DNA of 64,000 bases, from the NCBI RefSeq assembly GCF_013055795.1, contig NZ_JABETO010000003.1, positions 123,850 to 187,849 of the forward strand, given 5' to 3'. The notes below the pieces were generated by a model. The model saw only the letters and a list, made by a program, of their open reading frames with translations, was not told where the DNA came from and did not search any database. The stretch's first letter is position 1. Every line of letters starts with the position of its first letter. The translations under genes and the position numbers were made by a program. Source of the stretch: Streptomyces sp. I05A-00742. GTDB taxonomy: Bacteria > Actinomycetota > Actinomycetes > Streptomycetales > Streptomycetaceae. Shown here one piece after another: positions 42,720-54,769 of the stretch.

Positions 42720-43327
42720 CTGCTCGTCCGGAGGGCCGATGCGACTCCGAACAGCCCGAGAGTGGCGGTGACCGTGCCGAGCAGCGAGTCGGCGTCAACC
42801 CCGGTGCGGGAGCGGACGTTCACCCCGTAGGCGAGCAGCACAAGGGCCTCGGCGGTGGCCGCGACAGAGAGCCCCGGGGGCAGCTGCCCCCGCTCGCGGG
42901 CGGTTTCGAGGGCGGTGTGCATGGCATCCCGCAGCTGCCGGTGGTGCGCGTCCAGCAGGTCGCGGATCTCGGGATCGTCGCAGTCGGCGTCGGCGTGAGC
43001 GTTGACGAGCATGCAGCCCCAGCCCGCGTGCTCGCCCGAACAGCGCGCCGCTATCAGTGCGCTGAAGAACTCCTGTATCGCCGGCAGTCCACGGCCGTCC
43101 TCCGCAAGCCGCCTCTGCGCGGGCCACGCGCGGTGGCGGACGTAGCGCCGCAAGGCGGCCAGGTAGAGCTCCCGCTTGCCGCCGAACGTGGCGTAGAGGC
43201 TGGAGCGGCTGAGGCCCGTCGCGACGGTGACCTCCTGGATCGACGCCTTGGCGGCACCGTGCTGCCAGAAGAGCCGCTCGGCACGTTCGAGCGCGCTGTC
43301 GGGGTCGAAGTGCTTGATGTCGGGCAT
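42716..43327 (-). CDS. TetR-family transcriptional regulator
   Basis: A 203-residue regulator with the TetR HTH at residues 12-58 (ERAERLFWQHGAAKASIQEVTVATGLSRSSLYATFGGKRELYLAALRRY) and an all-alpha ligand domain resembling the AcuR/YxaF type (WGCMLVNAHADADCDDPEIR). It diverges from a peroxiredoxin-like gene; GGAAC-type inverted repeats lie between them. It probably represses that gene and itself. The cysteine in the GCML segment might sense thiol stress, but that is speculation. Confidence 0.92.
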   Translation of the reverse strand: MPDIKHFDPDSALERAERLFWQHGAAKASIQEVTVATGLSRSSLYATFGGKRELYLAALRRYVRHRAWPAQRRLAEDGRGLPAIQEFFSALIAARCSGEHAGWGCMLVNAHADADCDDPEIRDLLDAHHRQLRDAMHTALETARERGQLPPGLSVAATAEALVLLAYGVNVRSRTGVDADSLLGTVTATLGLFGVASALRTSS

Positions 43328-43357
43328 GTGTTACCGCTCCCGGCCGCTGGACTGACC

Positions 43358-43433
43358 GTTCCAGGATACCCCTTGACGCATACGCGATCGCATGGTCATT
43401 CTTGTCACCGATCCATCCTGGAACAAACGTTCC
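43358..43433. promoter_or_regulatory. TetR operator region
   Basis: GTTCCAGGAT (43358-43367) and ATCCTGGAAC (43415-43424) are perfect reverse complements, and GGAAC-AAAC-GTTCC forms its own inverted repeat at 43420-43433. They flank the likely start region of the peroxiredoxin gene, with TTGACG at 43373 as a possible -35. Confidence 0.6.
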
Positions 43434-43452
43434 GGGAACCTCTCGGAGAGAG

Positions 43453-44112
43453 ATGACCGCGGACATGAGCCTTCGTGACGAGCTACAGGACCTGCACGAG
43501 AACAAGCACCGCAAGCTTCCCTCCGACGCACTTGAGATCATGGACCGTGCCGCACGGGAGCTCGCCGCGACCCGTATGGCAGGCAGCGCCGTCGGCGTGG
43601 GCGCGCAGGCTCCCCGGTTCACGCTCCCCTCGGCCACCGGGAAGGACGTCGCACTGGACAGCCTGCTGGCGGACGGGCCCGTGGTGCTGACCTTCTACCG
43701 CGGCGCGTGGTGCCCGTACTGCAACCTCGCACTCCGCGCGCTGCAGCAGCACCAGGACGCGATCACTGCCCGTGGCGCACGACTGGTGGCCGTCTCGCCA
43801 CAGATTCCCGACGAGTCACTCTCCCTCATCGAGAAGGAACAGCTCGCCTTCGAGGTCCTGAGCGACGGCGGCTCCGAGGTGGCCGAGCGGTTCGGCATCG
43901 CCTTCGACCTGTCGGACGAACTGGGCGACCTCTACGACCGGTTCGGGTTCGACCTGCAACGCGTCAACAGCGGCAACGTCCGCACCCTGCCGCTGCCCGC
44001 CACCTACGTCATCGACCGGACCGGCGTCATCCGGTGGGCATTCGTGACAACCGACTACACCGTGCGGGCCGAACCGTCCGAGATCGTGGCCGCGCTCCAC
44101 GCGTTGACATGA
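43453..44112 (+). CDS. Peroxiredoxin-like protein (AhpC/TSA family)
   Basis: A 219-residue thioredoxin-fold peroxidase-like protein. The redox centre is FYRGAWCPYCNLALRAL (CxxC, residues 85-88, inside the PVVLTFYRGAWCPYC family signature), followed by QIPDESLSLIEKEQLAFEVLSDGGSEVAERFGIAF and PATYVIDRTGVIRWAFV. It probably reduces peroxides or acts in disulfide exchange. ATG 43453 follows GGAGAGAG closely; ATG 43465 is an alternative. It diverges from a TetR gene with GGAAC-type operators, indicating inducible expression. Confidence 0.92.
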   Translation: MTADMSLRDELQDLHENKHRKLPSDALEIMDRAARELAATRMAGSAVGVGAQAPRFTLPSATGKDVALDSLLADGPVVLTFYRGAWCPYCNLALRALQQHQDAITARGARLVAVSPQIPDESLSLIEKEQLAFEVLSDGGSEVAERFGIAFDLSDELGDLYDRFGFDLQRVNSGNVRTLPLPATYVIDRTGVIRWAFVTTDYTVRAEPSEIVAALHALT

Positions 44113-44173
44113 CCGCCACCCACGCTCCGCCCGGGGCCCGGGGGCCGCCGTGACAGCGTCACCCCATGGGGCA

Positions 44174-45013
44174 TCACGCCGTGGGCAGCCACCCCACCTT
44201 CCCCGCGAGCAGCGCGTACCCCACGAACGCCACGATGTCGATCAGCGCGTGGGCGGCCACCAGCGGCCCGACCCGCCCCCACCGCCGGTACAGCAGGACG
44301 AAGAGCACGCCCATCGCCATGTTCCCGAGGAACCCGCCGATGCCCTGGTACAGGTGGTACGAGCCGCGCAGCACCGCGCTCGCGGCCAGGGCCGCCATCG
44401 GCGTCCAGCCCGTCTGCCCCAGCCTGCGCAGCAGGTAGCCGACGACCACGACCTCCTCCAGCACCGCGTTCTGCACGGCGGAGGCGATCAGCACCGGGAA
44501 CTTCCACCACACGTCCGGCAGCGACTCCGGCACCACCGTCAGGTTGGATCCCGCGGCCCGTGCCCCCAGGTAGAAGAGCAGGCCGGTGCCGCCCACGACC
44601 GCCGCGACGGCGGTGCCGCGCGCCAGGTCGGACCCGGGGCGGTCGCGGTCGAAGCCGATGGACCGCAGGCCGGCGCCCTCGCGCAGCAGCAGATGGGCGA
44701 CGAGGAGGACGGGGACCAGCGCGGTCGCGATGCCGAAGACCTGCCAGGACAGGTCGAGCCAGGGCCGGCCGGGGGCGTGGGAGGTGTTGAGCCGGGCGGC
44801 CTGGTCCTTGAGCCCGCCCGGCCTGGTCAGCGCGCCGATAAAGCTGATCAGCGCCGAGACCCCGCTCGCCCCCAGGGAGAGGGCGAGCACCAGCACGGTC
44901 TCGGTGCCCAGCGTCCGCCGTGACGGCGCGGGGCCGGCGGCCGGTACCGCCGCCGGGGCGACGGGCCGGGGCTCCCCGGCGTCGCGCGTGTTCTGCCGCG
45001 TCGCTCTGTTCAC
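44174..45013 (-). CDS. CPBP-family intramembrane metalloprotease
   Basis: A 279-residue membrane protein with about seven or eight helices. The CPBP (Abi/type II CAAX protease) motifs are VLEEVVVVGYLLRRLG (EExxxR), GSYHLYQGIGGFLGNMAMGVLF (His) and AAHALIDIV (HxxxD). The family cleaves inside membranes; substrates include CAAX-like or anti-sigma proteins, unknown here. The N-terminal 35 residues are a disordered Pro/Ala cytosolic tail. The start is GTG 45013. It is monocistronic by appearance. Confidence 0.9.
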   Translation of the reverse strand: MNRATRQNTRDAGEPRPVAPAAVPAAGPAPSRRTLGTETVLVLALSLGASGVSALISFIGALTRPGGLKDQAARLNTSHAPGRPWLDLSWQVFGIATALVPVLLVAHLLLREGAGLRSIGFDRDRPGSDLARGTAVAAVVGGTGLLFYLGARAAGSNLTVVPESLPDVWWKFPVLIASAVQNAVLEEVVVVGYLLRRLGQTGWTPMAALAASAVLRGSYHLYQGIGGFLGNMAMGVLFVLLYRRWGRVGPLVAAHALIDIVAFVGYALLAGKVGWLPTA

Positions 45014-45188
45014 TCCTGGTCCACTCCTGCCTGCGCCCTCCGCGTCCCCGCCCGCACCGCACGCGGACGGCGCGGGGACCGTCCCTGCCGTCCGATGTCA
45101 CCGCGGTCGTCACAGCTTGCCCGACGACCGGGCGCAGGTGCGACAGCGGGGGTGCGGCGCGAGGAGACGGCCTCGGGAGCGCGGACGG

Positions 45189-46688
45189 TCAGCCGACGAT
45201 GCCCACCGGCCAGGTGTGCACCGGCTCCCCGGTCGCCATGAGCTCGCAGTAGCGGCGGGTGGTGGCGGCCAGCGCGGCGTGCCGGTCCATGCCCCGCTCC
45301 CGTGCCGCGTGGTAGGTGGCGGTCTGCCAGGACGCCCCGTTGGCCCGCCAGCGGCAGCGGCCCTCGATGACCCCGAGGTAGCGGTCGCGGTCGGCCGGCT
45401 CCACTCCCCAGGCGTCGAGGCCGGCGGCGGCCAGCGGCAGCAGTTCCTCGCGGACCAGCCGGACGGCGGGCACCTCGGCCACACCGCCGTTGCGCCCCTT
45501 CGGCCAGCGCAGGACGGCGTCGATGCCGTGCCGGCAGGCGGCGTCGAAGTTGTCCGCCGCCGCGGCGAACGGCAGTCGCGTCCACACCGGGCGGGGCTCC
45601 TCCGCGAGGGCCCGGACGAGTCCGTAGTAGAACGCGGTGTTGGCCAGCACATCGGTGACGGTGGGGCCGGCGGGCAGGACGCGGTTCTCCACCCGTAGGT
45701 GCGGGACGCCGTCGGCGATCCCGTACACGGGCCGGTTCCAGCGGTAGACCGTGCCGTTGTGCAACGTCAGTTCGTCCAGCCGCGGGACCCCGCCCTCGGC
45801 CAGCACCCGCAGCGGGTCCTCGTCCCCGCTGATGGGCAGCAACGGCGGGAAGTACCGCAGGTTCTCCTCGAAGAGCTCGTACGCCGAACCGATCCACCGC
45901 TCGCCGAACCACGTGCGCGGCCGCACACCCTGCGCCTGGAGTTCGGGCGGACGGGTGTCGGTGGACTGGACGAACAGCGGCGGCCGGGACTCGCGCCACA
46001 GCTCCCGGCCGAAGAGGAACGGGGAGTTGGCGCCCACCGCGATCTGCGCGGCGGCCACCGCCTGGGCGGCGTTCCAGACGGCGGCGAACCGTCCCGGGGT
46101 GACCTGGAGGTGCAGCTGCACCGAAGTGCAGGCGGCCTCCGGGCAGATGGAGCGCGCGGTGCAGGTCAGCCGTTCGACGCCCTCGATGTGGATGCTGACG
46201 TCCTCGCCGCGGGCCGCCATCACCTGCTCGTTGAGCAGCGCGTACCGGTCGGCGGCGGAGAAGTTCGCGGGGACGAGGTCGGCCTGCCCCAGGGTCGGCA
46301 GAATGCCGATCATCACTATTCGGGACCCGACTTCCCGGGCCTTGCGGTCCGCATAGGAGAGCCCGGTGCGCAACTCTTCGGCGAGCTGGTCGAGAACGCG
46401 TCCCGACAAGCGGTGCGGGACAATGTTCACTTCCAGGTTGAATTGACCGAGTTCGGTCTGGAAATCATGGCTCGCGATACGCTCCAGCACCTTGGCATTC
46501 ATCATGCTCGGCATGCCGTCCGGGCCCGCCAGATTCAACTCGATCTCCAGCCCCATAAGGTTGCGGGGCCGGTCGAATCGCTTCTCCTCCAGTAACCTCC
46601 CCAGCCCTTCCAGGCACTGCCGGAGCTTGTCGCGGTGGCGCTGCCGGTCGGCCAGGTCGAACTCCACGGCCGCGACCTTCTCACCCAT
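45189..46688 (-). CDS. Glutamate-cysteine ligase family protein
   Basis: A 499-residue carboxylate-amine ligase of the GCS2-like group. Typical elements are LMGLEIELNLAGPDGMPSMMNAKVLERI (the E-x-E metal/substrate site), LGQFNLEVNIVPHRL, HIEGVERLTCTARSICPEAACTSVQLHLQV, NSPFLFGRELWRESR and HLRVENRVLPAGPT. It probably makes a gamma-glutamyl peptide bond. Actinomycetes use mycothiol, so a gamma-glutamylcysteine for ergothioneine (EgtA-like) or another peptide is possible; other Egt genes are absent here. It is a single gene with a 480-bp upstream spacer. Confidence 0.85.
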   Translation of the reverse strand: MGEKVAAVEFDLADRQRHRDKLRQCLEGLGRLLEEKRFDRPRNLMGLEIELNLAGPDGMPSMMNAKVLERIASHDFQTELGQFNLEVNIVPHRLSGRVLDQLAEELRTGLSYADRKAREVGSRIVMIGILPTLGQADLVPANFSAADRYALLNEQVMAARGEDVSIHIEGVERLTCTARSICPEAACTSVQLHLQVTPGRFAAVWNAAQAVAAAQIAVGANSPFLFGRELWRESRPPLFVQSTDTRPPELQAQGVRPRTWFGERWIGSAYELFEENLRYFPPLLPISGDEDPLRVLAEGGVPRLDELTLHNGTVYRWNRPVYGIADGVPHLRVENRVLPAGPTVTDVLANTAFYYGLVRALAEEPRPVWTRLPFAAAADNFDAACRHGIDAVLRWPKGRNGGVAEVPAVRLVREELLPLAAAGLDAWGVEPADRDRYLGVIEGRCRWRANGASWQTATYHAARERGMDRHAALAATTRRYCELMATGEPVHTWPVGIVG

Positions 46689-47169
46689 GGACGCGTCCTC
46701 CTCAAGCGGGTCGCCCGCGGCGCCGGCCTGCTCCCGTCACGGTCGATGATGCCCAGACAGGGCGATCGAAACGCATCGCCCCGTCACCGTATAACCGGTA
46801 GGCTGGCAGCCAAGCGCACTCCGGCACATTCCGTTGGCATGACGGCAGCTCATGGCATGGTGCATTGCGCTGGTGATAAACACCGACGAGTTTCGGCCTA
46901 CCGTTCCCGGGAAAGAAACCGAGGTCAGGTGTGCGCGACCGGGAACGAAATCGCCGAAATCCACCCCGCAGGCGGCCCTGATTTCCCCTTGCCGGAAATA
47001 CCGGCGACAGCTAGCCGAAACACCATGTGAACATGTGTCGTATAAACTCGGAGCGAGGCAGAGAGTAGGCGCCCCGGCAGTCGGTCCCGGCTCCCCTCTG
47101 ACCCCGCACACCGACAGCGTCGTCACCTGCCCAGCACCACCGTGTCTCCGAAGTGAGAGGCGACCCATC
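46689..47169. other. Gene-poor, lower-GC spacer
   Basis: 481 bp of unusually low GC between the glutamate-cysteine ligase-like gene (minus) and an unknown gene (plus). A TATAAA hexamer at 47041-47046 may be a plus-strand -10. Short open frames (for example ATG 46838 to 47030) lack ribosome sites and family resemblance. Confidence 0.45.
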
Positions 47170-47757
47170 ATGCCGCTGCATGTCCCCCCTGCCCCCGCGC
47201 CTGCCCTCCGCAGCGTCCGCACCGCCCTCGGCTCCCCCACCGCGGTCCGCGAGACCCGCACCCCCTCCCTCAAGGCCGCCCAGGGAGCGCTCAGCTGCGA
47301 ACTCCCGCTCCCCGTCCATGTGCTGGAGCAGATCTCGCCGACCGGCGGCGCACCGCGCACCCGGCTCACCGGATGGCGCTTCCTGATCAAGGAGGATGAG
47401 CACGCCATCGCGGCCGGCGAGTCCCGGCTGACCCCCGACGGCTGGGCGTTCTCCCACTTCTTCGAAGGTCCGTACGTCGTCTCGACCGAACTCGCGCTGC
47501 GCCAGGCGGAGTCGCTGACGACGCCGTACCAGCCGCGGCTGCTGACCGTCCCCGGGCTCTACATGCTCACCCTCTGGCTGCACGGCGACATCGCGGCCGA
47601 GGCGTCGTCCGGTCTCCCCGCCCCCGGCGACCTGCTGGTGCCGCTCGCCCCCGCCCCGCCCGGCATCGCCGCGCACCGGCCGCACCGCTTCGCCGACCTG
47701 CTGCCGGTCCTCACCCTCCGGCTGACCACGGCACCCGTGCTGCAGAAGAGCGCGTGA
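47170..47757 (+). CDS. Conserved hypothetical protein
   Basis: A 195-residue soluble protein that I do not recognise. The first 35 residues are Ala/Pro/Thr-rich; the rest looks folded (HVLEQISPTGGAPRTRLTGWRFLIKEDEHAIAAGESRLTPDGWAFSHFFEGPYVVSTELALRQAE) and ends with a helical DLLPVLTLRLT. There is no membrane segment or catalytic signature. ATG has GAGAGG about nine bases upstream. Coding is supported by the codon bias and ribosome site. It is followed by a strong hairpin, so it is probably monocistronic. Confidence 0.75.
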   Translation: MPLHVPPAPAPALRSVRTALGSPTAVRETRTPSLKAAQGALSCELPLPVHVLEQISPTGGAPRTRLTGWRFLIKEDEHAIAAGESRLTPDGWAFSHFFEGPYVVSTELALRQAESLTTPYQPRLLTVPGLYMLTLWLHGDIAAEASSGLPAPGDLLVPLAPAPPGIAAHRPHRFADLLPVLTLRLTTAPVLQKSA

Positions 47758-47768
47758 CGCGTCCCGAC

Positions 47769-47797
47769 GGCGCCCCGCGGCCCGGCCGCGGGGCGCC
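47769..47797 (+). terminator. Terminator hairpin
   Basis: A perfect 12-bp stem, GGCGCCCCGCGG with CCGCGGGGCGCC around a CCCGG loop, 11 bp after the unknown gene's stop. Confidence 0.75.
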
Positions 47798-47904
47798 GCG
47801 CGCTGTCCACACCCGTGTCACCCACACGGCCCACTCCGCCGAGGTCGACCCGAATCGACCGAAGGGGCAGACTTGTTGACAGCAACCGTCCGCATGGGTG
47901 ACGC

Positions 47905-47923
47905 GTCCTCTTCTCCAGAGGAC
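47905..47923. repeat. Short inverted repeat upstream of the DUF5999 gene
   Basis: GTCCTCT and AGAGGAC around TCTCC, 146 bp before the gene. A TTGACA at 47876 lies just upstream but has no -10 partner. The 311-bp spacer 47758-48068 holds nothing else clear. Confidence 0.4.
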
Positions 47924-48068
47924 CGCTGCCATGAAATCCCTGCGGAATCACGCCCGTAGGGCAACACTGGGAACGACAGACCACATCGTCACGGGGGGCG
48001 GCATGACCACCGCATCGAGCCGCAGCACGGCAACAGCAGCAGAGACATCCCAGCGAAAGAACCCTCCC

Positions 48069-48275
48069 ATGTGCCAGCACCAGCCCGCGTGCCCGTCAGC
48101 CGATTCAGCCGACCGGGAAGCCGCCCACCTCGTGGCGCACTTCCCCCAGCAGGGCTGGAGCCTGCTGTGCAACGGCGTCCTGTGCTTCGAGGACACCGGC
48201 GAACTGCTGCCGGACGGGCAGATCATCGCCCCGCACCGGCCGCTCGGAACGGAGCATGTGGTGACAGCGGCCTGA
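48069..48275 (+). CDS. DUF5999 family small protein
   Basis: A 68-residue protein starting MCQHQPACPSADSADREAAHLVAHFPQQGWSLLCNGVLCFEDTGELLPDG, the standard form of the actinobacterial DUF5999 family. Its cysteine/histidine cluster (C2, H4, C8, with C34 and C39 further on) suggests a metal site, not shown experimentally as far as I know. The frame is open upstream, but MCQHQP is the family's N terminus. It is convergent with gcvP, with a hairpin between. Confidence 0.88.
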   Translation: MCQHQPACPSADSADREAAHLVAHFPQQGWSLLCNGVLCFEDTGELLPDGQIIAPHRPLGTEHVVTAA

Positions 48276-48335
48276 CGGCCGCACCGAGAACCACCAGCAA
48301 CACAGCTACATACGAACACCGCACGACGACATGAA

Positions 48336-48369
48336 AGGGCCGGCCCGGCGCACCCGCCGAGCCGGCCCT
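48336..48369. terminator. Bidirectional terminator hairpin
   Basis: AGGGCCGGCCCG pairs with CGAGCCGGCCCT (11 of 12) between the convergent DUF5999 and gcvP genes. Confidence 0.65.
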
Positions 48370-48396
48370 CCCCGCGTACGGGATTCCCGCCCCGGG

Positions 48397-51282
<2,886 letters not shown>

Positions 51283-51344
51283 CTGCGGGGGCCTCCTGGT
51301 CATTGCGACCTGCGAGGGGTACCACGGCGCGGGTACCCGGACGG

Positions 51345-51592
51345 CCTCCCCCTCTGTCATCTCAACCTGAGAGCTTCACCGGGTCCTGTGCGCGACCCGG
51401 CTTTCACCGTCGGTGAGGAGGGGCTCGGCGTGGTGCCCGGACCGGTTGCCCGCCCTGCTTTCCAGAGTGACCTCGTCCGCGCGGTACGTGTGCCTGAGAG
51501 ATTCCGGGGAGGATTTGCTCCTTCGGCGCCCCCGTCGGCCCCTTCGAGGTCAATGCCTCTGCAGGGCCCTGGAGGACTCTCCCGCGCGGGGT
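51345..51592 (-). promoter_or_regulatory. Tandem glycine riboswitch
   Basis: Two glycine aptamers in series in the gcvP leader. Reading the minus strand, the first runs from GGGAGAGTCCTCC through GCGCCGAAGGAGCAA to ATCTCTCAGGCA. The second runs from ACTCTGGAAAGCAGGGC through CCGACGGTGAAAGCC to AAGCTCTCAGGT. These are the conserved cores of the class. Glycine binding should turn on gcvP. The riboswitch ends about 65 bases before the start codon. Confidence 0.93.
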
Positions 51593-51796
51593 CCACAGCC
51601 AATCGCCAGCCTACCAGCGGCGATGCCGACGGCGGATCTCCCGAACGCGGCCTTCCTCCGGCGTCCCTCCACTGCCGCGCCTTTGCATCACATTTGCTGA
51701 AAGTTGCGGCTTTTTATGGCCTTCGAGGGTTTTCCTGGGCTTTACGAGATGCTTCCCGGGGAAACCAGGGGACAGAAGTGACTCCAGGGAGGAAAT

Positions 51797-52219
51797 ATGC
51801 AGTCCGATATCGACCCCCGGAGCCTGATCGGCCGCAAGGCCTACGACCGTGACGGCTCGAAGATCGGCACCGTGGACGAGGTCTACCTCGACGACGCCAC
51901 CGGCGAGCCCGAGTGGGCGGCCGTCCGCACGGGGCTGTTCGGCCGCGACGCGTTCGTCCCGCTGGAGCCGAGCGAGGTCGTCGGCGAGGCGTTGCGCATC
52001 CCCTACGACCGGGCACTCATCAAGGCCGCCCCGGACCTGGGCGTCGGCCGTCACCTCTCCCCCGAGCAGGAGCTCCAGCTCTACCACCACTACCGCCTGA
52101 CGCTGCCCGGCCCGGCCGGCGACAACGGCTCGGGGACGGGGCAGGAGACCGCTCCTCCCGCGGAACCGAGGGGCGCCCCGGAACGGGGGCACGACACCGG
52201 TCCGGAGCCCGGGCCGTAG
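51797..52219 (+). CDS. PRC-barrel domain protein
   Basis: A 140-residue protein. Residues 5-95 form a PRC-barrel (DPRSLIGRKAYDRDGSKIGTVDEVYLDDATGEPEWAAVRTGLFGRDAFVPLEPSEV), and the rest is a Pro/Gly-rich acidic tail. In actinobacteria such proteins are often stress-linked, and PRC-barrel proteins also serve in photosynthesis, RNA processing and division in other groups. ATG has AGGGAGGAAA directly upstream. It diverges from gcvP and is convergent with dinB. Confidence 0.88.
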   Translation: MQSDIDPRSLIGRKAYDRDGSKIGTVDEVYLDDATGEPEWAAVRTGLFGRDAFVPLEPSEVVGEALRIPYDRALIKAAPDLGVGRHLSPEQELQLYHHYRLTLPGPAGDNGSGTGQETAPPAEPRGAPERGHDTGPEPGP

Positions 52220-52268
52220 CCGCGGCCGGGAGTGCGGCCCGGTGGGGGGCGGTACCGGCCCGACGGGC

Positions 52269-53747
52269 CTACGCCGCCGATCCCTCGGTCCCAACGCCGG
52301 ACCCGTCGCCGGGACCCGTGTGCGGCCCCTCCGAAGGACGTATCAAGGGTTCCTCCCCCGACACCCCCGACACCCCCGGCGCCTCCGACGCCCGTAGCAG
52401 CGGCACGGGCTCCGCGGGCTCCAGGGCGGGATCGTCGACAGGGAACGTCTTCACCCGTCCCGGAGCCGCCGACCAGGGCTCCTCGAACCGCACGGTGACC
52501 CGGCCGAGACCACTGCCCTGCACCCAGCCCCGGCCGAACGCGCTGTGCACCACGTCCAGCCCCGGCAGCCACTGCCGCGGCCGGGAGGCGTCGTCCTCCG
52601 CCGGGCGGTCGTCCGCCGCGGCGGATTCCGGCACCGGCTGCTCCCCCTCGGCCGTCCCCCGTTCCGCCTCGGCGGCCCGGGCCTGGGCGAAGAGGTCCTC
52701 CTGCGTGTAGTCGGCGAGCCCGCTGACGCCGACGCCCAGCAGCCGCACGCCCTCCGTGGTGTCGACGGCCTCCAGGAGGCGTGCGGCGGCCTCGCGGACG
52801 ACCGCGGGGTCGTCGGTCGGGCCCCGGAGGGTCTCGGAGCGGGTCAGGGTGGAGAAGTCGTACCGCCGCACTTTGATCACGACCGTGCGGCCCGACCGTC
52901 CGGCGGCCCTGAGCCGCTGGACACAGCGGTCGGCGAGGCGGGCCAGCTCCAGCTGCACCCGCGTCCGGTCGGTCAGGTCCTCGGCGAAGGTGTCCTCCAC
53001 CGAGACGGACTTCGCGTCCCGCTCGGCCACGACGGGGCGGTCGTCCCGGCCGGTGGCCAGCGCGTGGAGCCCGGCGCCGTGCGCCTTGCCCAGCAGCCGC
53101 ACCAGCTCCGCCTCACCCGCCTCGGCGGTCTCGGCCACGGTGTGGATGCCCGCGCGGCGCAGGGTCTCGGCCGTGGCGGGGCCTACGCCCGGGATCGTCC
53201 GCACCGGCATGGGCCCCAGCAGTTCCAGCTCCGTGCCGGGCTCGATGACGACGAGGCCGTCCGGCTTGGCCTGCTCGGAGGCGATCTTGGCGAGCATCTT
53301 GGAGCCGGCGAGCCCCACCGACCCGCTCACCCCGGTCGCCGCCAGGATGTCCCTGCGCAGCCGCTCGCCCACGGCCCGCACGGCCGCCGACGTCGGCTCC
53401 ACGCCGCCCGCCTCCAGGTCCACGAACGCCTCGTCGAGGCTCAGCGGCTCGACCAGCGGCGACAGCCGGCCGAGCAGTTCCATGACGACATCGCTCACCT
53501 GCCGGTACAGGGTGAAGCGGGGGTGGAGGTAGGCCGCGTTGGGGCAGAGGCGACGGGCCTGGGCCGTCGCCATCGCCGAGTGCACGCCGAAGACCCGTGC
53601 CTCGTACGACGCGGTGGCCACCACGCCCCGGGGCCCGATGCCCCCCACGACGACGGGCTTCCCGCGCAGGCTGGGCTTGGCCGCCTGCTCCACCGAGGCG
53701 TAGAAGGCGTCCATGTCCAGATGCAGGATCGTCGGTGAACCTCTCAC
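52269..53747 (-). CDS. dinB: DNA polymerase IV (Y-family)
   Basis: A 492-residue translesion polymerase. The palm domain has ILHLDMDAFYASVEQ (catalytic Asp at the start) and PLSLDEAFVDLEAGG (catalytic DE), then helix-hairpin-helix ELLGPMPVRTIPGVGPATAETLRRAGI and the little-finger domain TVVIKVRRYDFSTLTRSETL. The C-terminal 100 residues are an added tail (PRQWLPGLDVVHSAFGRGWVQGSGLGRVTVRFEEPW) common in streptomycete DinB. GTG 53747 gives VRGSPTILHLDMDAF, the usual N terminus; no ribosome site is seen there, so it may be leaderless. Confidence 0.95.
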   Translation of the reverse strand: MRGSPTILHLDMDAFYASVEQAAKPSLRGKPVVVGGIGPRGVVATASYEARVFGVHSAMATAQARRLCPNAAYLHPRFTLYRQVSDVVMELLGRLSPLVEPLSLDEAFVDLEAGGVEPTSAAVRAVGERLRRDILAATGVSGSVGLAGSKMLAKIASEQAKPDGLVVIEPGTELELLGPMPVRTIPGVGPATAETLRRAGIHTVAETAEAGEAELVRLLGKAHGAGLHALATGRDDRPVVAERDAKSVSVEDTFAEDLTDRTRVQLELARLADRCVQRLRAAGRSGRTVVIKVRRYDFSTLTRSETLRGPTDDPAVVREAAARLLEAVDTTEGVRLLGVGVSGLADYTQEDLFAQARAAEAERGTAEGEQPVPESAAADDRPAEDDASRPRQWLPGLDVVHSAFGRGWVQGSGLGRVTVRFEEPWSAAPGRVKTFPVDDPALEPAEPVPLLRASEAPGVSGVSGEEPLIRPSEGPHTGPGDGSGVGTEGSAA

Positions 53748-53846
53748 ACGACAGATGGTCCCGCATGGCACTGACAATCGCGCTGACGTGCGACGTCACG
53801 GTCTCCCGCGCCGCCCGGGGGCCGGAGGCCCGGGGAGCGAGTGTCC

Positions 53847-54557
53847 TCAGCCCGCCCGGTTGCGGCGCCGGGCCAGCTCGTCCGCCGGGTTGTGCCCGAT
53901 GAGCGTCTCCCCGGTGTCCACCCGCTCGCCGTGGAGCTGGGCGAGCGCGCTCTCGACGTCCCGCCACACCACGCCGACGGCGATCCCGAAGACACCCTGT
54001 CCGCCCTGGAGGAGGCCCACGACCTCGTCGGGCGACGCGCACTCGTAGACCGTCGCGCCGTCGCTCATCAGCGTCATCTGCGCGAGGTCGGCCATGCCGC
54101 GCGAGCGCAGGTGCTGGACGGCCGTGCGGATGTTCTGGAGGGAGACCCCGGTGTCCAGCAGCCGCTTGACGATCTTGAGGACGACGACGTCCCGGAAGCT
54201 GTAGAGCCGCTGGCTGCCCGACCCGTACGCGGGCCGCACGCTGGGCTCCACGAGCCCCGTGCGCGCCCAGTAGTCGAGCTGCCGGTAGGTGATGCCGGCC
54301 GCCGCGCAGGCGGTGGGCCCGCGGTAACCGATGGTGTCCGGACCGGCCGCACCGGCCCCTCCGGCCCCGGCGTCCGCGTCCACGGGGCCGCCGGGACGGG
54401 ACCCTCGCTGCGAAGTGACCGCCGCCGCGGCGGGGACCGGAGTGCCTCCCACGCCGCCCATGCCGTTCAGGCCATGGGGGCGGGCCACCGGTTCGACCGT
54501 TCCCCCATGCAGCGGATACGGACTGCCGACCGCTGTACCGTCGCCCGTGCTTCTCAC
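53847..54557 (-). CDS. MerR-family regulator (Rv1830-like)
   Basis: A 236-residue MerR-type protein. A disordered Gly/Ala/Pro N terminus (about residues 1-75) precedes the winged HTH (IGYRGPTACAAAGITYRQLDYWARTGLVEPSVRPAYGSGSQRLYSFRDVVVLKIVKRLLDTGVSLQNIRTAVQHLR) and a C-terminal regulatory part. The GTG start has GGAGG five bases upstream. The neighbours, BNR, FtsR and GarA, are the same as in Mycobacterium, where this gene (Rv1830) is linked to cell division control. Lowered mRNA GC is not apparent. Confidence 0.9.
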   Translation of the reverse strand: MRSTGDGTAVGSPYPLHGGTVEPVARPHGLNGMGGVGGTPVPAAAAVTSQRGSRPGGPVDADAGAGGAGAAGPDTIGYRGPTACAAAGITYRQLDYWARTGLVEPSVRPAYGSGSQRLYSFRDVVVLKIVKRLLDTGVSLQNIRTAVQHLRSRGMADLAQMTLMSDGATVYECASPDEVVGLLQGGQGVFGIAVGVVWRDVESALAQLHGERVDTGETLIGHNPADELARRRNRAG

Positions 54558-54769
54558 GCCGACCTCCGTCCTTGACCTGCCTTCTCGACGGTAGGCAGTC
54601 GCTCGGGGTGCGTCAACGATCGCCACACTCGGCACGCCGAGTGATAATCACCCTGAGAGTGGTTTTACGTGTCTCCGCGAGGGGAAAGGCTACTCGAATG
54701 CGCTGCCGCGGCCTGTCAAGGCCGGGGCCTCCACCTCATAGGCGCCTCATGGACGCCTCATCGGCCGCC

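Noticed and set aside
46838..47030. 64-codon frame in the low-GC spacer
   Set aside because: No ribosome site, no recognisable motif, and a second open frame overlaps it; low GC alone explains open frames here.
47876..47881. TTGACA as -35 of a DUF5999 promoter
   Set aside because: No -10 at 16-19 bp; the hexamer alone is not evidence of a promoter.
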